A stretch of 64,000 nt of DNA from Devosia sp. A16 (GTDB lineage Bacteria > Pseudomonadota > Alphaproteobacteria > Rhizobiales > Devosiaceae). Within the stretch, counting starts at the first letter, position 1. Each line of letters begins with the position of its first letter. Both the position numbers and the translations under genes were made by a program. The notes beneath the pieces were generated by a model, which did not search any database, had not been told where the DNA came from, and saw only the letters and a list, made by a program, of their open reading frames with translations. The stretch lies in contig NZ_CP012945.1 in the NCBI RefSeq assembly GCF_001402915.1, forward strand, positions 1,374,001-1,438,000, in the 5' to 3' direction. Positions 7,559-16,978 of this stretch are shown in pieces.

Positions 7559-10126
7559 CTACAGCTTCACCGAGTTCAGTCGTAGCGCGTTGGCGATAAC
7601 GCTGACCGAGCTCAGCGCCATGGCGGCCGCGGCGAGCATCGGCGAGAGCAGCCAGCCGGTCAGCGGATAGAGCACGCCGGCCGCCACCGGAATGCCCAGC
7701 GCGTTGTAGCCAAAGGCGAACAGCAGGTTCAGCTTGATATTGCTGAGCGTCGCCTTGCTGAGCTTGCGCGCCTTGACGATGCCGCTGAGCTCACCCTTGA
7801 GCAGCGTGATGCCGGCGCTTTCGATCGCCACATCAGCGCCGGTGCCCATCGCCACGCCGACATCGGCGACCGCCAGCGCCGGCGCATCGTTGACGCCGTC
7901 GCCGGCGAACGCCACCACCTTGCCCTGCTGCTTCAGCGCCTCGATCAGCGTGTGCTTGTCTTCCGGCGCCATGCCCGCCTGCACCTCGCTGAGGCCGAGT
8001 TCGCAGCCCACCGCCTCCGCCGTGCCCTTGGCATCACCGGTCGCCATTACCACCGCCACGCCATCGGCGCGCAACGCCGCGATCGCCTGCTTCGCCCCCG
8101 CCTTGATCGGGTCTGAAACGGTCACCACGCCGATCGCCACCCCGTCATAGCCGACGAGGATCGCCGTCTTGCCCAGGCCTGCCTGCTGCTCGAGCAGCCC
8201 CCCGAGCTTGTCGTCGACCGCAATGCCCTGCTCCTTGAACAGCTTGAGGTTGCCGAGCAGCGCCGGCTTGCCGCCGACACTGCCCTTGATGCCGCGCCCG
8301 GTAAGCGAGGTGAAGCCGCCGGCCTCGTAGACCCGCGCACCTCGCGCCTCGGCGCCCTTGACCACTGCCGTGCCGATCGGATGCTCGGAGTGCTTTTCGA
8401 GCGCCGCCGCCACTGCCAGCACGAAACCTTCGTCGACGCCCTTGGTCGGGATCACCTGGTCGAGCGTCGGCTTGCCCTCGGTCAAGGTGCCGGTCTTGTC
8501 GACGATCAGCGTATCGACGCGGGCAAAGCCCTCCAGCGCCTTGGCGTCCTTGACCAGCACGCCGGCATGCGCGCCGCGCCCGGTCGCCACCATGATCGAG
8601 ATCGGCGTCGCCAACCCCAGCGCACAGGGACAGGCGATGATCAGCACCGAGATCGCCGCGACGATCGCCTCGGCAAGGCCGGGACCCCAGATCATCCACG
8701 CCGCGAACGCGGCAATGGCGATCACCACCACCAGCGGCACGAACCAGTTCGCCACCCTGTCGGCCAGCGCCTGGATCGGGGCGCGGCTGCGCTGCGCCTT
8801 GCCGACCAGCTCGACGATCTGGCTGAGCCGCGTCTCGCTGCCGACCCGGGTTGCCTGCATGACGAAGCTGCCTTCGCCATTGAGCGTGCCGCCGGTCACC
8901 GGCTCGCCCTTGAGCTTTTCCACCGGCACCGGCTCGCCGGTCAGCATCGATTCATCGACGAACGATTGCCCTTCCAGCACCTCGCCATCGACCGGCACCG
9001 CCTCGCCTGGCCGCACCCGCAGCCAGTCGCCGGCCCGCACCTCTTCGATCGGCACCTCGATATCCTTGCCCTGCCAGACCCGGCGCGCCGTCTTCGGCGC
9101 GAGGTTGAGCAAAGCCCGGATCGCCTTGCCGGTGGCATCGCGTGCCCTGAGTTCCAGCACCTGGCCGACAAAGACCAGGGCCACGATCACCGACGCGGCT
9201 TCGAAATACACCGGCGGCACGCCGTTCATATGCGTCATGCTCATCGGGAACAGCTGCGGGAACAGCACCGCCACCACCGAGAACAGGTAGGCGGCGCCCA
9301 CCCCGAGCCCGATCAGCGTCCACATATTGGGCGAGCGGTTCTTGAGCGAGTTCCAGAAGCGCCGGAAGAACGGCCAGGCCGCCCACAGCACCACCGGGGT
9401 GGCCAGCGCCATCTCGATCCAGGTCGCCAACGGCTCGCCGATCCACTCGCGCACCGGCAGGCCGACCATGCCGCCCATCGAGATGATGAGGATCGGGATC
9501 GACAACCCCGCGCTGACCCACAACCGGCGCGTGAAATCGACAAGCTCGGGGTTCGGGCCGTCGTCCAGCGAAGCCACCATCGGCTCCAGCGCCATGCCGC
9601 AGATCGGGCAATCGCCCGGCCCGTCCTTGACGATCTCCGGGTGCATCGGGCAAGTCCACTTGGTGCCCGCCGCAACAGTCGAGGGATCGACCGGCGGCGC
9701 GCCATGCGCATGGCCGTCATGGCTGTGATGGGCATGGTCGTGCCTGCCTGGGGCGGCGGCCCCGGCCGCCGGCTTCGCCACCGGCAGTTCGAACGGCTTG
9801 GCGTTCAGGTATTTCTGCGGCTCGGCCTCGAAACTCCTGAGGCAGCCATCGCAGCAGAAATAGTAGCGCGTGCCTTCATGCTTCAGCATGTGCTGGGCCG
9901 TCGCCCGATCGACCTGCATGCCGCAGACCGGATCGGTCGCCGTCAGGTACTCTTGCGGCTCCGCTTCAAACTTCGCCTTGCAGCCACCGCTGCAGAAGCC
10001 GATCGCGCGACCCTCGTGCATGGTGCGGTGCGGCGTCTTCGCCATATCGACGGTCATGCCGCAGACCGGGTCGCGGCTTACGGCGCCCCCTGCCCCGTGC
10101 GAATGCCTGTGTTCAGCGTGATCCAT
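7559..10126 (-). CDS. copA: Copper-translocating P1B-type ATPase with two YHS domains
   Basis: An 855-aa inner-membrane pump that exports Cu(I) using ATP. The N-terminus has two YHS metal-binding domains (about 19-61 and 65-107, each DPVCGM ... C..GC), a His-rich linker (about 129-142) and a CPMHP ... CPICGMAL heavy-metal-binding module (about 157-182). It has no classical GMTCxxC HMA domain. The catalytic core shows TGEP (396), the transmembrane CPC metal site (499-501), phosphorylated Asp in DKTGT (543), the HP motif in SEHPIG, and [10 protein letters not shown]. It diverges from cueR across a MerR-type operator, so copper induction is expected. Confidence 0.95.
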   Translation of the reverse strand: MDHAEHRHSHGAGGAVSRDPVCGMTVDMAKTPHRTMHEGRAIGFCSGGCKAKFEAEPQEYLTATDPVCGMQVDRATAQHMLKHEGTRYYFCCDGCLRSFEAEPQKYLNAKPFELPVAKPAAGAAAPGRHDHAHHSHDGHAHGAPPVDPSTVAAGTKWTCPMHPEIVKDGPGDCPICGMALEPMVASLDDGPNPELVDFTRRLWVSAGLSIPILIISMGGMVGLPVREWIGEPLATWIEMALATPVVLWAAWPFFRRFWNSLKNRSPNMWTLIGLGVGAAYLFSVVAVLFPQLFPMSMTHMNGVPPVYFEAASVIVALVFVGQVLELRARDATGKAIRALLNLAPKTARRVWQGKDIEVPIEEVRAGDWLRVRPGEAVPVDGEVLEGQSFVDESMLTGEPVPVEKLKGEPVTGGTLNGEGSFVMQATRVGSETRLSQIVELVGKAQRSRAPIQALADRVANWFVPLVVVIAIAAFAAWMIWGPGLAEAIVAAISVLIIACPCALGLATPISIMVATGRGAHAGVLVKDAKALEGFARVDTLIVDKTGTLTEGKPTLDQVIPTKGVDEGFVLAVAAALEKHSEHPIGTAVVKGAEARGARVYEAGGFTSLTGRGIKGSVGGKPALLGNLKLFKEQGIAVDDKLGGLLEQQAGLGKTAILVGYDGVAIGVVTVSDPIKAGAKQAIAALRADGVAVVMATGDAKGTAEAVGCELGLSEVQAGMAPEDKHTLIEALKQQGKVVAFAGDGVNDAPALAVADVGVAMGTGADVAIESAGITLLKGELSGIVKARKLSKATLSNIKLNLLFAFGYNALGIPVAAGVLYPLTGWLLSPMLAAAAMALSSVSVIANALRLNSVKL

Positions 10127-10207
10127 GCTCGGCTCCTATAGAGCGTCCCGAAAGCGGCTTGCGCTTCCCGAACGCGACAAACGAAATCGTACTGGGCCCT
10201 GTTCTGC

Positions 10208-10231
10208 ACCTTCCCATCATGGTAAGGTCAA
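10208..10231. promoter_or_regulatory. CueR operator and divergent copA promoter
   Basis: ACCTT (10208-10212) and AAGGT (10224-10228) form the inverted repeat typical of CueR/MerR sites. Read on the minus strand, TTGACC (10226-10231) is a good -35 and is followed, after a 19-base spacer, by CAGAAC as the -10. The overlong spacer is the hallmark of MerR-activated promoters, so copA is expected to be switched on by Cu(I)-CueR. Confidence 0.8.
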
Positions 10232-10256
10232 GCACATTGTTCAGATAGGTGTTCCC

Positions 10257-10664
10257 ATGCAGATCGGCGAGGCCTCCCGGCTCACCGGCGTATCGGCCAA
10301 GATGATCCGTCACTACGAATCCATCGGCCTCATTCCCAATGCCGACCGTCGCGATTCCAACTACCGCGATTACGGCCATCATGACATCCACCGCCTCGGC
10401 TTCATTCGCCGCGCCCGCGACCTCGGTTTTTCCATGGACGAGATCCGCGACCTGCTGCGTCTGTGGGGCGACACGCAGCGCTCGAGCGCCGACGTCAAGG
10501 CGCTGACCCAGAGCCACATCGCCGAACTGGACCAGAAGATCAAACTGCTGGGCGAGATGCGCCACACCCTCGCAACCCTCGCCGACGCCTGCGACGGCGA
10601 CCACCGGCCCGATTGCCCGATCATCGAGGGCCTCGCCGGAACCGAACTGCATGCAAGAAACTGA
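10257..10664 (+). CDS. cueR: Cu(I)-responsive MerR-family regulator
   Basis: A 135-aa MerR regulator. The N-terminal winged helix-turn-helix is MQIGEASRLTGVSAKMIRHY, followed by the dimerization coiled coil (about 75-110). The C-terminal metal loop has CDGDHRPDCP, with the two Cys spaced as in CueR. It senses cytoplasmic Cu(I) and untwists the overlong-spacer promoter of copA. The start chosen gives a canonical MerR N-terminus. It diverges from copA and overlaps the next gene (acetyltransferase) by 14 bases. Confidence 0.93.
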   Translation: MQIGEASRLTGVSAKMIRHYESIGLIPNADRRDSNYRDYGHHDIHRLGFIRRARDLGFSMDEIRDLLRLWGDTQRSSADVKALTQSHIAELDQKIKLLGEMRHTLATLADACDGDHRPDCPIIEGLAGTELHARN

Positions 10665-11064
10665 GGAAAATGCCGGCATCGAGATCGCCTACCGGCTCGA
10701 TCCGTTCCCAGGCGAGGAAGAGCTCGAGCCGATGTGGAGCGCTGCCTGGGGCGATGCGTGGGCCGGCGATCTCGCCTTCATCCTCGCCCGCAGCCTCACG
10801 CATGCCTGCGCCTATGCCGGCGACCGCATGGTCGGCTACGTCAACGTCGCCTGGGACGGCGGCGTGCACGCCTTCCTGCTCGACACCACGGTCGACCCGG
10901 CGTTCCAGCGCCGCGGCATTGCCAAGGAACTGGTGCGGCAGGTGACCTACGCCGCCCGCGCGCGCGGCGCGCAGTGGCTGCATGTCGACTACGAGGAAAA
11001 GCTCGATGGGTTCTACAGGGCGTGCGGCTTCAAGCCGACGGCAGCGGGGTTGATCAGGCTGTAG
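10651..11064 (+). CDS. GNAT-family N-acetyltransferase
   Basis: A 137-aa acetyl-CoA-dependent acetyltransferase. The acetyl-CoA loop is visible as DTTVDPAFQRRGIAKELV (motif A, QRRGIA), and the C-terminal strand as FYRACGFKPTAAGLIRL. The substrate is unknown. The start lies within the end of cueR, implying co-transcription, although a copper role is not evident from the sequence. Confidence 0.85.
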   Translation: MQETEENAGIEIAYRLDPFPGEEELEPMWSAAWGDAWAGDLAFILARSLTHACAYAGDRMVGYVNVAWDGGVHAFLLDTTVDPAFQRRGIAKELVRQVTYAARARGAQWLHVDYEEKLDGFYRACGFKPTAAGLIRL

Positions 11065-11113
11065 TGTGGGAGAGGCCAGAGTGCTGGGCGCCCCAAGCGC
11101 ACCGCGATCTCGG

Positions 11114-12586
11114 TCAAACGCTCAGGCACAGATACTTGATGTCGAGATAGTCCTCGATCCCGTATTTCGATCCCTCGCGCCCGTGCCCGGATTGCTTCAC
11201 CCCGCCGAACGGCGCGACTTCGGTGGAGATCAGGCCCGTATTGATCCCGACCATCCCATAGTCGAGCGCCTCCGCCACCTCGAACACCCGGCTCAGGTCG
11301 CGCGCATAGAAATATGAGGCCAGCCCGAACTCCGTGGCGTTGGCGAGCTCGATCACATCATCGACCGTCTCGAACCGGAACAGCGGCGCCAACGGCCCGA
11401 ACGTCTCTTCGCGCGCCAGCACCATCTCGGCCGTCGCATCGGCCACGATGGTCGGCTCGAAGAACAGCCCCTGCTTGCGCTTACCCCCAACCAGCAGCCG
11501 GCCGCCCTTGCGCAAGGCGTCGGTGAGGTGCCGTTCGACCTTCTCCACCGCCTTCTCGTCGATCAGCGGCCCGGTGGTGACCCCTTCGCCGAATCCATCG
11601 CCAACGCGGAGCTTTTCCACCGCCGCAGTCAGCTTGGCGGCGAACGCGTCGTAGACCCCGGCCTGTACGTAGATGCGGTTGGCGCAGACGCAGGTCTGTC
11701 CATTGTTGCGGTATTTCGAGATCATTGCGCCTTCGACCGCGGCGTCGAGGTCGGCATCGTCGAACACGATGAACGGCGCATTGCCGCCCAGCTCGAGGCT
11801 CAACCGCTTGATCTGATCGGCCCCCTGTCGCATCAGGATGCGGCCGACCTCGGTGGAGCCGGTGAAGCTGAGCTTCCGTACCACTTCGTTCGAGCAGAAC
11901 TCCTTGCCCAGGTCCGATGAGTGGGTCGACGGCAACAGGTTGAACAACCCGGCCGGCAACCCGGCCCGCTCCGCCAGCACCGCGATCGCAATGGCCGAGA
12001 GCGGCGTCTCCGCCGCCGGCTTCGACACCACGGCGCAGCCCGCCGCCAGTGCCGGCGCCACCTTTCTCGCCAGCATGGCATTGGGGAAGTTCCACGGCGT
12101 GATCGTCGCTACTACCCCGACCGGCTGCTTGATCACGATGATCCGCTTGTCTTCCTGATGCCCCGGAATGGTATCGCCATAGACCCGCTTGGCCTCCTCG
12201 CCGAACCACTCGACATAGGCGGCGCCATAGAGCACCTCACCCTTCGCCTCGGGCAGGGGCTTGCCCTGCTCGGCGGTCATGACCGCCGCGAGGTCATCGG
12301 CGTTCTCGACCATCAGGTCATAGAGTTTCCGCAGCACTGCGGCGCGCGCCTTGCCGGTCTTTTTTGCCCAGGCCCGCTGCGCCGCGTCGGCAGCTGATAT
12401 CGCGAGCTTGGCTTCGGCCACGCCGCAGTTCGGCAGCACGGCCAACACCTCGCCGGTCGAAGGGTTGGTCACCTCGAAACTGGTGCCGTTCTCCGCCGTC
12501 TCAAGCCATCGTCCGCCGATAAACGCCGCGGCACGCAGCAGCGACCTGTCCTTGAGGTGCGAATTGAGCGCGTCGGTGATGGCCAT
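11114..12586 (-). CDS. gabD: NAD(P)-dependent succinate-semialdehyde dehydrogenase family
   Basis: A 490-aa aldehyde dehydrogenase. Key sites are ITPWNFPNAMLARK (cofactor and substrate region), FTGSTEVGR (nucleotide binding), LELGGNAPFIVFDDAD (general-base Glu) and NNGQTCVCANR (catalytic Cys). Overall sequence and length fit GabD-type enzymes (succinate semialdehyde to succinate), though a related aldehyde such as glutarate semialdehyde or a sugar-derived aldehyde is possible. AAGGAG seven bases before the chosen ATG fixes the start, excluding a longer in-frame extension. It is divergent from the SMP-30 lactonase. Confidence 0.88.
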   Translation of the reverse strand: MAITDALNSHLKDRSLLRAAAFIGGRWLETAENGTSFEVTNPSTGEVLAVLPNCGVAEAKLAISAADAAQRAWAKKTGKARAAVLRKLYDLMVENADDLAAVMTAEQGKPLPEAKGEVLYGAAYVEWFGEEAKRVYGDTIPGHQEDKRIIVIKQPVGVVATITPWNFPNAMLARKVAPALAAGCAVVSKPAAETPLSAIAIAVLAERAGLPAGLFNLLPSTHSSDLGKEFCSNEVVRKLSFTGSTEVGRILMRQGADQIKRLSLELGGNAPFIVFDDADLDAAVEGAMISKYRNNGQTCVCANRIYVQAGVYDAFAAKLTAAVEKLRVGDGFGEGVTTGPLIDEKAVEKVERHLTDALRKGGRLLVGGKRKQGLFFEPTIVADATAEMVLAREETFGPLAPLFRFETVDDVIELANATEFGLASYFYARDLSRVFEVAEALDYGMVGINTGLISTEVAPFGGVKQSGHGREGSKYGIEDYLDIKYLCLSV

Positions 12587-12701
12587 CGGAATTCTCCTTG
12601 CGGCAGAAAGCTCTGCGCCTCGCGAGGGATCAACGCAAGTAGCCTTGCCGGGCTGCAAAACTTCCGCTTGGATGCCGCCAACAAAACAAACGGGGGAAGT
12701 C

Positions 12702-13610
12702 ATGGCCGGCATTTATCAGCATCATGAGAAGGAATTCGGGCACCTGATCCAGGGCAGCGCCAAGCTCGAAACGCTCTATTCCGATTGCCGCTGGGCCGAA
12801 GGGCCCGTGTGGTTCGGCGACGCCAACCAGTTGCTGTGGTCCGACATTCCGAACAACCGCATGATGCGCTGGACGCCGGATGGCGGCGCCTCGGTCTACC
12901 GGCACAACTCCAACTATATCAACGGCAACACCAGGGACCGCGAAGGCCGGCTGGTCTCCTGCTCGCATGGCGGCCGCAACGTGGTGCGCACCGAGCTCGA
13001 CGGCTCGATCACCGTGCTGGCCGACAGCTATCGCGGCAGGAAGCTCAATGCGCCCAACGATGTGGTGGTGAAGTCCGACGGCACCATCTGGTTCACCGAT
13101 CCGGGCTACGGCATCCTCTCGGACTATGAAGGTTACAAGGGCGAGTTCGAGCAGGAGGGCTGCTACGTCTTCTGCCTCGATCCCGCTACCGGCGAGCTGA
13201 AGGTCGCAATCGACGATTTCGTCCGCCCCAACGGCATCGCCTTCTCACCCGACGAGAAGCGCCTCTATGTCGCCGACAGCGCCTATAGCCACGGCGCCGA
13301 CCTGCCCCGGCACATCCGCGTGTTCGACGTCAACGCCGACAACACAGTCAGCAATTCCCGCGTCTTCTGCGTCACCGATACGGGCCTGCCCGACGGTTTC
13401 CGCCTCGACGACCGCGGCAATGTCTGGACTTCCGCCGGCGACGGCGTCCACTGCTTCAACTCGTCGGGCGTACTGCTGGGCAAACTCCTGACGCCGGATA
13501 CCGTCGCCAACGTCGAGTTCGGCGGCCCGCGCCGCAACCGCCTGTTCATCTGCGCCACCCAAAGCCTGCACAGCATCTATCTGGCGGTGAACGGGGCGGC
13601 GCGGCCGTAA
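12702..13610 (+). CDS. SMP-30/gluconolactonase-family lactonase
   Basis: A 302-aa six-bladed beta-propeller hydrolase that opens aldonolactones with a divalent metal. Family motifs are WAEGPVWFGDANQLLWSDI (metal Glu), LNAPNDVVVKSDGTIWFTDP (metal Asn and catalytic region), RPNGIAFSPDEKRLYVADS and GLPDGFRLDDRGNVWTS (metal Asp). It could hydrolyse a lactone in a sugar-acid pathway such as the fucose/galactose-type routes suggested by neighbours (inference). GGGGGAAG precedes the ATG. No signal peptide. Confidence 0.9.
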   Translation: MAGIYQHHEKEFGHLIQGSAKLETLYSDCRWAEGPVWFGDANQLLWSDIPNNRMMRWTPDGGASVYRHNSNYINGNTRDREGRLVSCSHGGRNVVRTELDGSITVLADSYRGRKLNAPNDVVVKSDGTIWFTDPGYGILSDYEGYKGEFEQEGCYVFCLDPATGELKVAIDDFVRPNGIAFSPDEKRLYVADSAYSHGADLPRHIRVFDVNADNTVSNSRVFCVTDTGLPDGFRLDDRGNVWTSAGDGVHCFNSSGVLLGKLLTPDTVANVEFGGPRRNRLFICATQSLHSIYLAVNGAARP

Positions 13611-13629
13611 TCGCATGGCCGGTGCGGGC

Positions 13630-13745
13630 TGACCCCCGCCCCTGTCCCCTCCCCCTCAAACAGGGGGAGGGAGACGCTAGCCTCGATATCCCTGCGAGGG
13701 TCTCCCTCCCCATTCTTAGGGGGAGGGGACAGGGGTGGGGGTCAG
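13630..13745. repeat. CTCCCC palindromic intergenic repeat (copy C)
   Basis: A somewhat diverged copy of the roughly 110-bp element with outer arms TGACCCCC / GGGGGTCA. It sits between two convergent genes. Confidence 0.75.
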
Positions 13746-13763
13746 GCGGCGCCGGCTCCGGAG

Positions 13764-13988
13764 CTACGCCCGCCGCCGCGGCTTCAGTCTGGTGACATTG
13801 TTGCCGAGCCGCTGCCGCACCACCGCCCGCGGCGGCACGCTGCTGCTGCGGACCGTGTCGGCGAACCAGTCGTCTTCGACAAACGCGATGGTGTTGGAGC
13901 TGAGGTCATAGCGGATTGCCAGCGCCTGTCCGGTGGTCGAGCGCATGCCTGTGATATCCGTCAGATGGTGGGCACGTTGCTGGGCCAT
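13764..13988 (-). CDS. Small hypothetical protein
   Basis: A 74-aa basic protein that I do not recognise. It is probably real, because GGAGG lies five bases before the ATG. The middle (TGQALAIRYDLSSNTIAFVE, then DDWFADTV) could form a short beta hairpin, and the C-terminus is Arg-rich (VTRLKPRRRA), suggesting nucleic acid or membrane contact. A CACAATTGTG palindrome at 14071-14080 lies upstream. It has no operon partners. Confidence 0.55.
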   Translation of the reverse strand: MAQQRAHHLTDITGMRSTTGQALAIRYDLSSNTIAFVEDDWFADTVRSSSVPPRAVVRQRLGNNVTRLKPRRRA

Positions 13989-14153
13989 TCAAGCCTCCGT
14001 GCGGCGCGGCCAGCTTGGCCGCAACACTTCATTAACCGCCGGCAATGCCCGGTCGATGACGGTTGGGCTGCACAATTGTGACAGTACAACCGCCTGATTG
14101 TATTGGATGATCGCGCCGTTCGATCGCGGCCTCGATGGACCGCCCGCCGCGAA

Positions 14154-14558
14154 TCACGCCTGTGGCTCGACCGCCGTCACGGTCAGCACGTGCTTGCTGC
14201 CGTCACGTGCCTCCCAGGTGATCGACTGCCCGACGGTGAGACCGATCAGCGCCGTGCCGACCGGGGTCAGCACCGAGATCCTACCCTGCGCGATATCGGC
14301 ATCCACCGGGTAGACCAGTTGCACGGTGCGCTCGGTGCCGTTGTCGGGCCGGTAGGTCACGGTCGAGCCCATCCGCACGATGCCGACGCCCAGCTTGGGG
14401 GTCGGAACGACGCGGGCGCGTTCGATCTCGTTGAGCAGGTCGTCGGCTGCATCGGAGCTGTGTCCGCTGCCGGCCAGCGCCAGGGCGATGAGTTTGCGAT
14501 GGTCGTCCTCGCCGAGGACGATACGCGGGTTGAGGTCATAGCGACGCATGGATTGCAT
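14154..14558 (-). CDS. rnk: Nucleoside diphosphate kinase regulator (GreA/GreB C-terminal family)
   Basis: A 134-aa Rnk-like protein. The N-terminal half (about 1-50) is a short helical region. The C-terminal half (about 55-134) is the FKBP-like GreA/GreB C-terminal domain, with VRMGSTVTYRPDNGTERTVQ, ISVLTPVGTALIGLTVGQS and a hydrophobic end. Rnk proteins bind RNA polymerase and antagonise Gre factors. They lack the long catalytic coiled coil, as here. A second in-frame ATG three codons later is an alternative start. Confidence 0.85.
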   Translation of the reverse strand: MQSMRRYDLNPRIVLGEDDHRKLIALALAGSGHSSDAADDLLNEIERARVVPTPKLGVGIVRMGSTVTYRPDNGTERTVQLVYPVDADIAQGRISVLTPVGTALIGLTVGQSITWEARDGSKHVLTVTAVEPQA

Positions 14559-14995
14559 CTTCGGAGGTCCTTTCGATGCGCGAACGTCTGCGGGCCTTTT
14601 CGCCGCGACGGTTCACGCTGATGTTTGGGATGTGGCGCCTTGCTGGAGCCCGAGCAGAAAATCCGCATGGGTCCGGGATGCCCCAGACCCGGCGGCGCCT
14701 AGGCGCGGATCATGGGGCTATATGCCTGCGACCGGGGTTTCCCGGCGCGGTGCCATAACGGTGATGGTCGCGAAGCAAGACATGACCATCAATGTAAGGG
14801 GTCGCGACGCAAAGTCAAATGGGGCGTGCCGTTACCGCAACCCCTCACCCGTCCCGGCTTCGCCGGTCCACCCTCTCCCCGACGGGGAGAGGAACAAAGT
14901 GGTGTCCACGGCGCTCTCCGGATTCTTCTCCCCGTCGGGGAGAAGGTGGCGCGTAGCGCCGGATGAGGGGAGAGCCACGATCGCCACTGCAACCC
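14559..14995. other. Gene-free stretch holding an inverted repeat and a REP-like element
   Basis: No convincing coding sequence is seen in these 437 bases. The stretch contains a TGATGGTC / GACCATCA inverted repeat with a 14-base spacer (14762-14791) and a complex palindromic repeat (14839-14970). The promoter of rnk should lie near its left end. Confidence 0.6.
14839..14970. repeat. CTCACCC/CTCATCCGGCGC REP-like element, copy 1
   Basis: It starts with CCCCTCACCCGTC, contains two CTCTCCCCGACGGGGAGAG-type hairpins and ends with GGCGCGTAGCGCCGGATGAG. A second copy of the same element lies in inverted orientation at 50105-50235. Such elements are common in Hyphomicrobiales genomes. Confidence 0.75.
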
Positions 14996-15274
14996 TCACG
15001 CCGTCGGCAGCGAACTGAACCCTGTGGGGATCGGCCCCTCGTAAGTCCCGGTCCGCACGTCGGTCACCGCCGCGGCGGGCGGGCCGGCATTGAGCTCCAT
15101 CAGGATGTGCTGGATTTCGCCTTCATCGCCGGCGAACACCGCCTCGACCGTACCGTCGCGGCGATTGCGCACCCAGCCATCGAGCCTGAGCGCCTCGGCC
15201 TCGCGCTCGACAAAAGCGCGAAAGCCCACTCCCTGCACCCGCCCAGTGATCACCACATGGACGGCGCGCCGCAT
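14996..15274 (-). CDS. acyP: Acylphosphatase
   Basis: A 92-aa enzyme that hydrolyses acyl phosphates. The phosphate-binding loop and catalytic Arg are in GRVQGVGFRAFVEREA (about residues 11-26), and the catalytic Asn is in GWVRNRRDGTVEAVFAG. Length is standard. Its ATG overlaps the stop codon of the upstream uxaA-like gene by one base (TGATG), so it is translationally coupled to a sugar-acid dehydratase. No functional reason for this coupling is known to me. Confidence 0.93.
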   Translation of the reverse strand: MRRAVHVVITGRVQGVGFRAFVEREAEALRLDGWVRNRRDGTVEAVFAGDEGEIQHILMELNAGPPAAAVTDVRTGTYEGPIPTGFSSLPTA

Positions 15275-16827
15275 CAGAAGGTTGCGCCGATCTGCCAGGG
15301 CACGAACTCGTTGTCGCCGTAGCCCAGGAGTTCCGACTTGCTTTTCTCGCCCGAAGCGACGGCGAGGATCTTCTCGAAGATCTCCTGGCCCTTTTGCTCC
15401 AGCGAGCCGCCCTCGACCACTTCGCCGCCGTTGATATCCATGTCGTCGATCATCTTGTGATAGATGTCCGAGTTGGTGGCGATCTTGATCGATGGCGTCG
15501 GCTTGCAGCCATACGCGGAGCCGCGGCCGGTGGTGAAGCATAGTATATTTGCACCACCCGCGACCTGCCCCGTCGCCGACACCGGATCATATCCCGGCGT
15601 GTCCATGAACACGAACCCCTTTTCGGTCACCGGATCGGCATAGTGATACACTGCATTGAGCGGTGTTGTCCCGCCCTTTGCCGCCGCACCCAGAGATTTC
15701 TCCAGAATAGTGGTGAGCCCGCCCAGTTTGTTACCGGGCGACGGGTTGTTGTTCATCTCCATGTTGTTGCGATCAGCGTAATCTTCCCACCAGTGGATGA
15801 TGTCGATCAGCTTCTCGCCCACCTCGCGGTTTTTGGCGCGCCGGGTGAGCAGGTGCTCGGCGCCATAGATCTCCGGCGTCTCGGAAAGGATCGCCGTGCC
15901 GCCGTGCCGCACCAGGATATCAGCCGCCACGCCCAGCGCCGGGTTGGCGGTGATGCCCGAATAGCCGTCCGAGCCGCCGCACTGCAGCGCCAGCATCAGC
16001 TCCGACGCCGGCACCGTCTCGCGCTTGGCCTTGTTGACGATCGGCAGCATGGCCTTGACCGCCTCGACGCCGGCTTCGACGGTTTTGCGCGTGCCCCCCA
16101 CTTCCTGGATGGTCATGGTGCGGAACGTCTCGTTCTCGGTGACGCCGTAGGCCTCCTTGAGCCGGGGGATCTGGAAGCCCTCGCAGCCCAGCCCCACCAT
16201 GATCACCCCGCCCATGTTCGGGTTGGTGGCATAGCCCCAGGTGGTCTTCTTCAAGATGTCGAAGATCACCCCGCGATAGTCGATGACGCAGCCATTGGCC
16301 TGCTTCAGCGCCACGATGCCGTCGACATTGGGATACTGCTCGAGAATGCCCGAGCGCTCGACTTCCCTGGCGATGAACCCCGCCACCGTGGTCGAGCAGT
16401 TCACCGAGGTAAGGATGCCGATATAGTTGCGCGTGCCGACCTGGCCGTTGGAACGCCGGAAGCCCTCGAAGGTCGCCCGCTGTGTCTCGGGCACGAAATC
16501 CACCGGCACGATGCCCTCGCCGAACGCATAGTCGCGCTTGAACGCCCCGTGCTCCTCGCCGATCGTCACGTTGTGCTCATGCACCCATTCACCCGGCGGG
16601 ATATTCTCCTTGGCGAAGCCGATGATCTGCCCGAACTTGACGATCGGCTCGCCCGCCGCAATCTGCCTGACGGTGAACTTGTGCCCCTTGGGCACGCGTT
16701 TGGTGGTGGTGACGCCCTGCGGCGTGTCGGTGCCGACATCGAGATTGCTCAGCGCCACCGCGACATTGTCTTGGGCGTTGAGCAGCAGCGTCTTGGCGGC
16801 AGCGGGGCGGGACATGACATCGGACAT
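15274..16827 (-). CDS. UxaA/GarD-family sugar-acid dehydratase
   Basis: A 517-aa full-length altronate/galactarate dehydratase family enzyme, which removes water from an aldonic or aldaric acid. The N-terminal SAF domain is about residues 12-85 (DNVAVALSNLDVGT ... HEHNVTIG). The catalytic part carries FRRSNGQVGTRNYIGILTSVNCS, GLGCEGFQIPRL, LQCGGSDGYSGITANPALG and FTTGRGSAYGCKPTPSIK, including the Fe-ligand Cys and His typical of the family. The neighbours (FucU mutarotase, FAH hydrolase, GntR) point to a fuconate- or galactonate-like substrate rather than altronate (inference). It is divergent from the GntR gene. Confidence 0.9.
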   Translation of the reverse strand: MSDVMSRPAAAKTLLLNAQDNVAVALSNLDVGTDTPQGVTTTKRVPKGHKFTVRQIAAGEPIVKFGQIIGFAKENIPPGEWVHEHNVTIGEEHGAFKRDYAFGEGIVPVDFVPETQRATFEGFRRSNGQVGTRNYIGILTSVNCSTTVAGFIAREVERSGILEQYPNVDGIVALKQANGCVIDYRGVIFDILKKTTWGYATNPNMGGVIMVGLGCEGFQIPRLKEAYGVTENETFRTMTIQEVGGTRKTVEAGVEAVKAMLPIVNKAKRETVPASELMLALQCGGSDGYSGITANPALGVAADILVRHGGTAILSETPEIYGAEHLLTRRAKNREVGEKLIDIIHWWEDYADRNNMEMNNNPSPGNKLGGLTTILEKSLGAAAKGGTTPLNAVYHYADPVTEKGFVFMDTPGYDPVSATGQVAGGANILCFTTGRGSAYGCKPTPSIKIATNSDIYHKMIDDMDINGGEVVEGGSLEQKGQEIFEKILAVASGEKSKSELLGYGDNEFVPWQIGATF

Positions 16828-16978
16828 CGGGCGGCTCTTTTGATCCAGATTCGGGGCGGCATTTTGCCGGAACCAAGCAAAATCGCCCCGGGAATCCTCG
16901 TACGCCCGAACGGGCCGCTTGCGGCGGAAAACCAGTCGGGTGACAAGCAGGTGCGATTGAAAAGCTCCGGCACTCCAA

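Noticed and set aside
8381-10141. 586-codon open frame antisense to copA
   Set aside because: It runs opposite the clear P-type ATPase with all catalytic motifs. Its product is a low-complexity His/Arg/Asp-rich sequence, typical of a shadow frame in GC-rich DNA.
10141-10180. GAGCGT...AAGCGGCTTGCGCTT element before copA as a mobile repeat
   Set aside because: It resembles a degenerate Hyphomicrobiales repeat, but only a 5-bp stem pairs, so I do not call it.
13989-14153. CACAATTGTG palindrome (14071-14080) as an operator
   Set aside because: A 10-bp palindrome can occur by chance. Position relative to the small hypothetical gene promoter is unclear.
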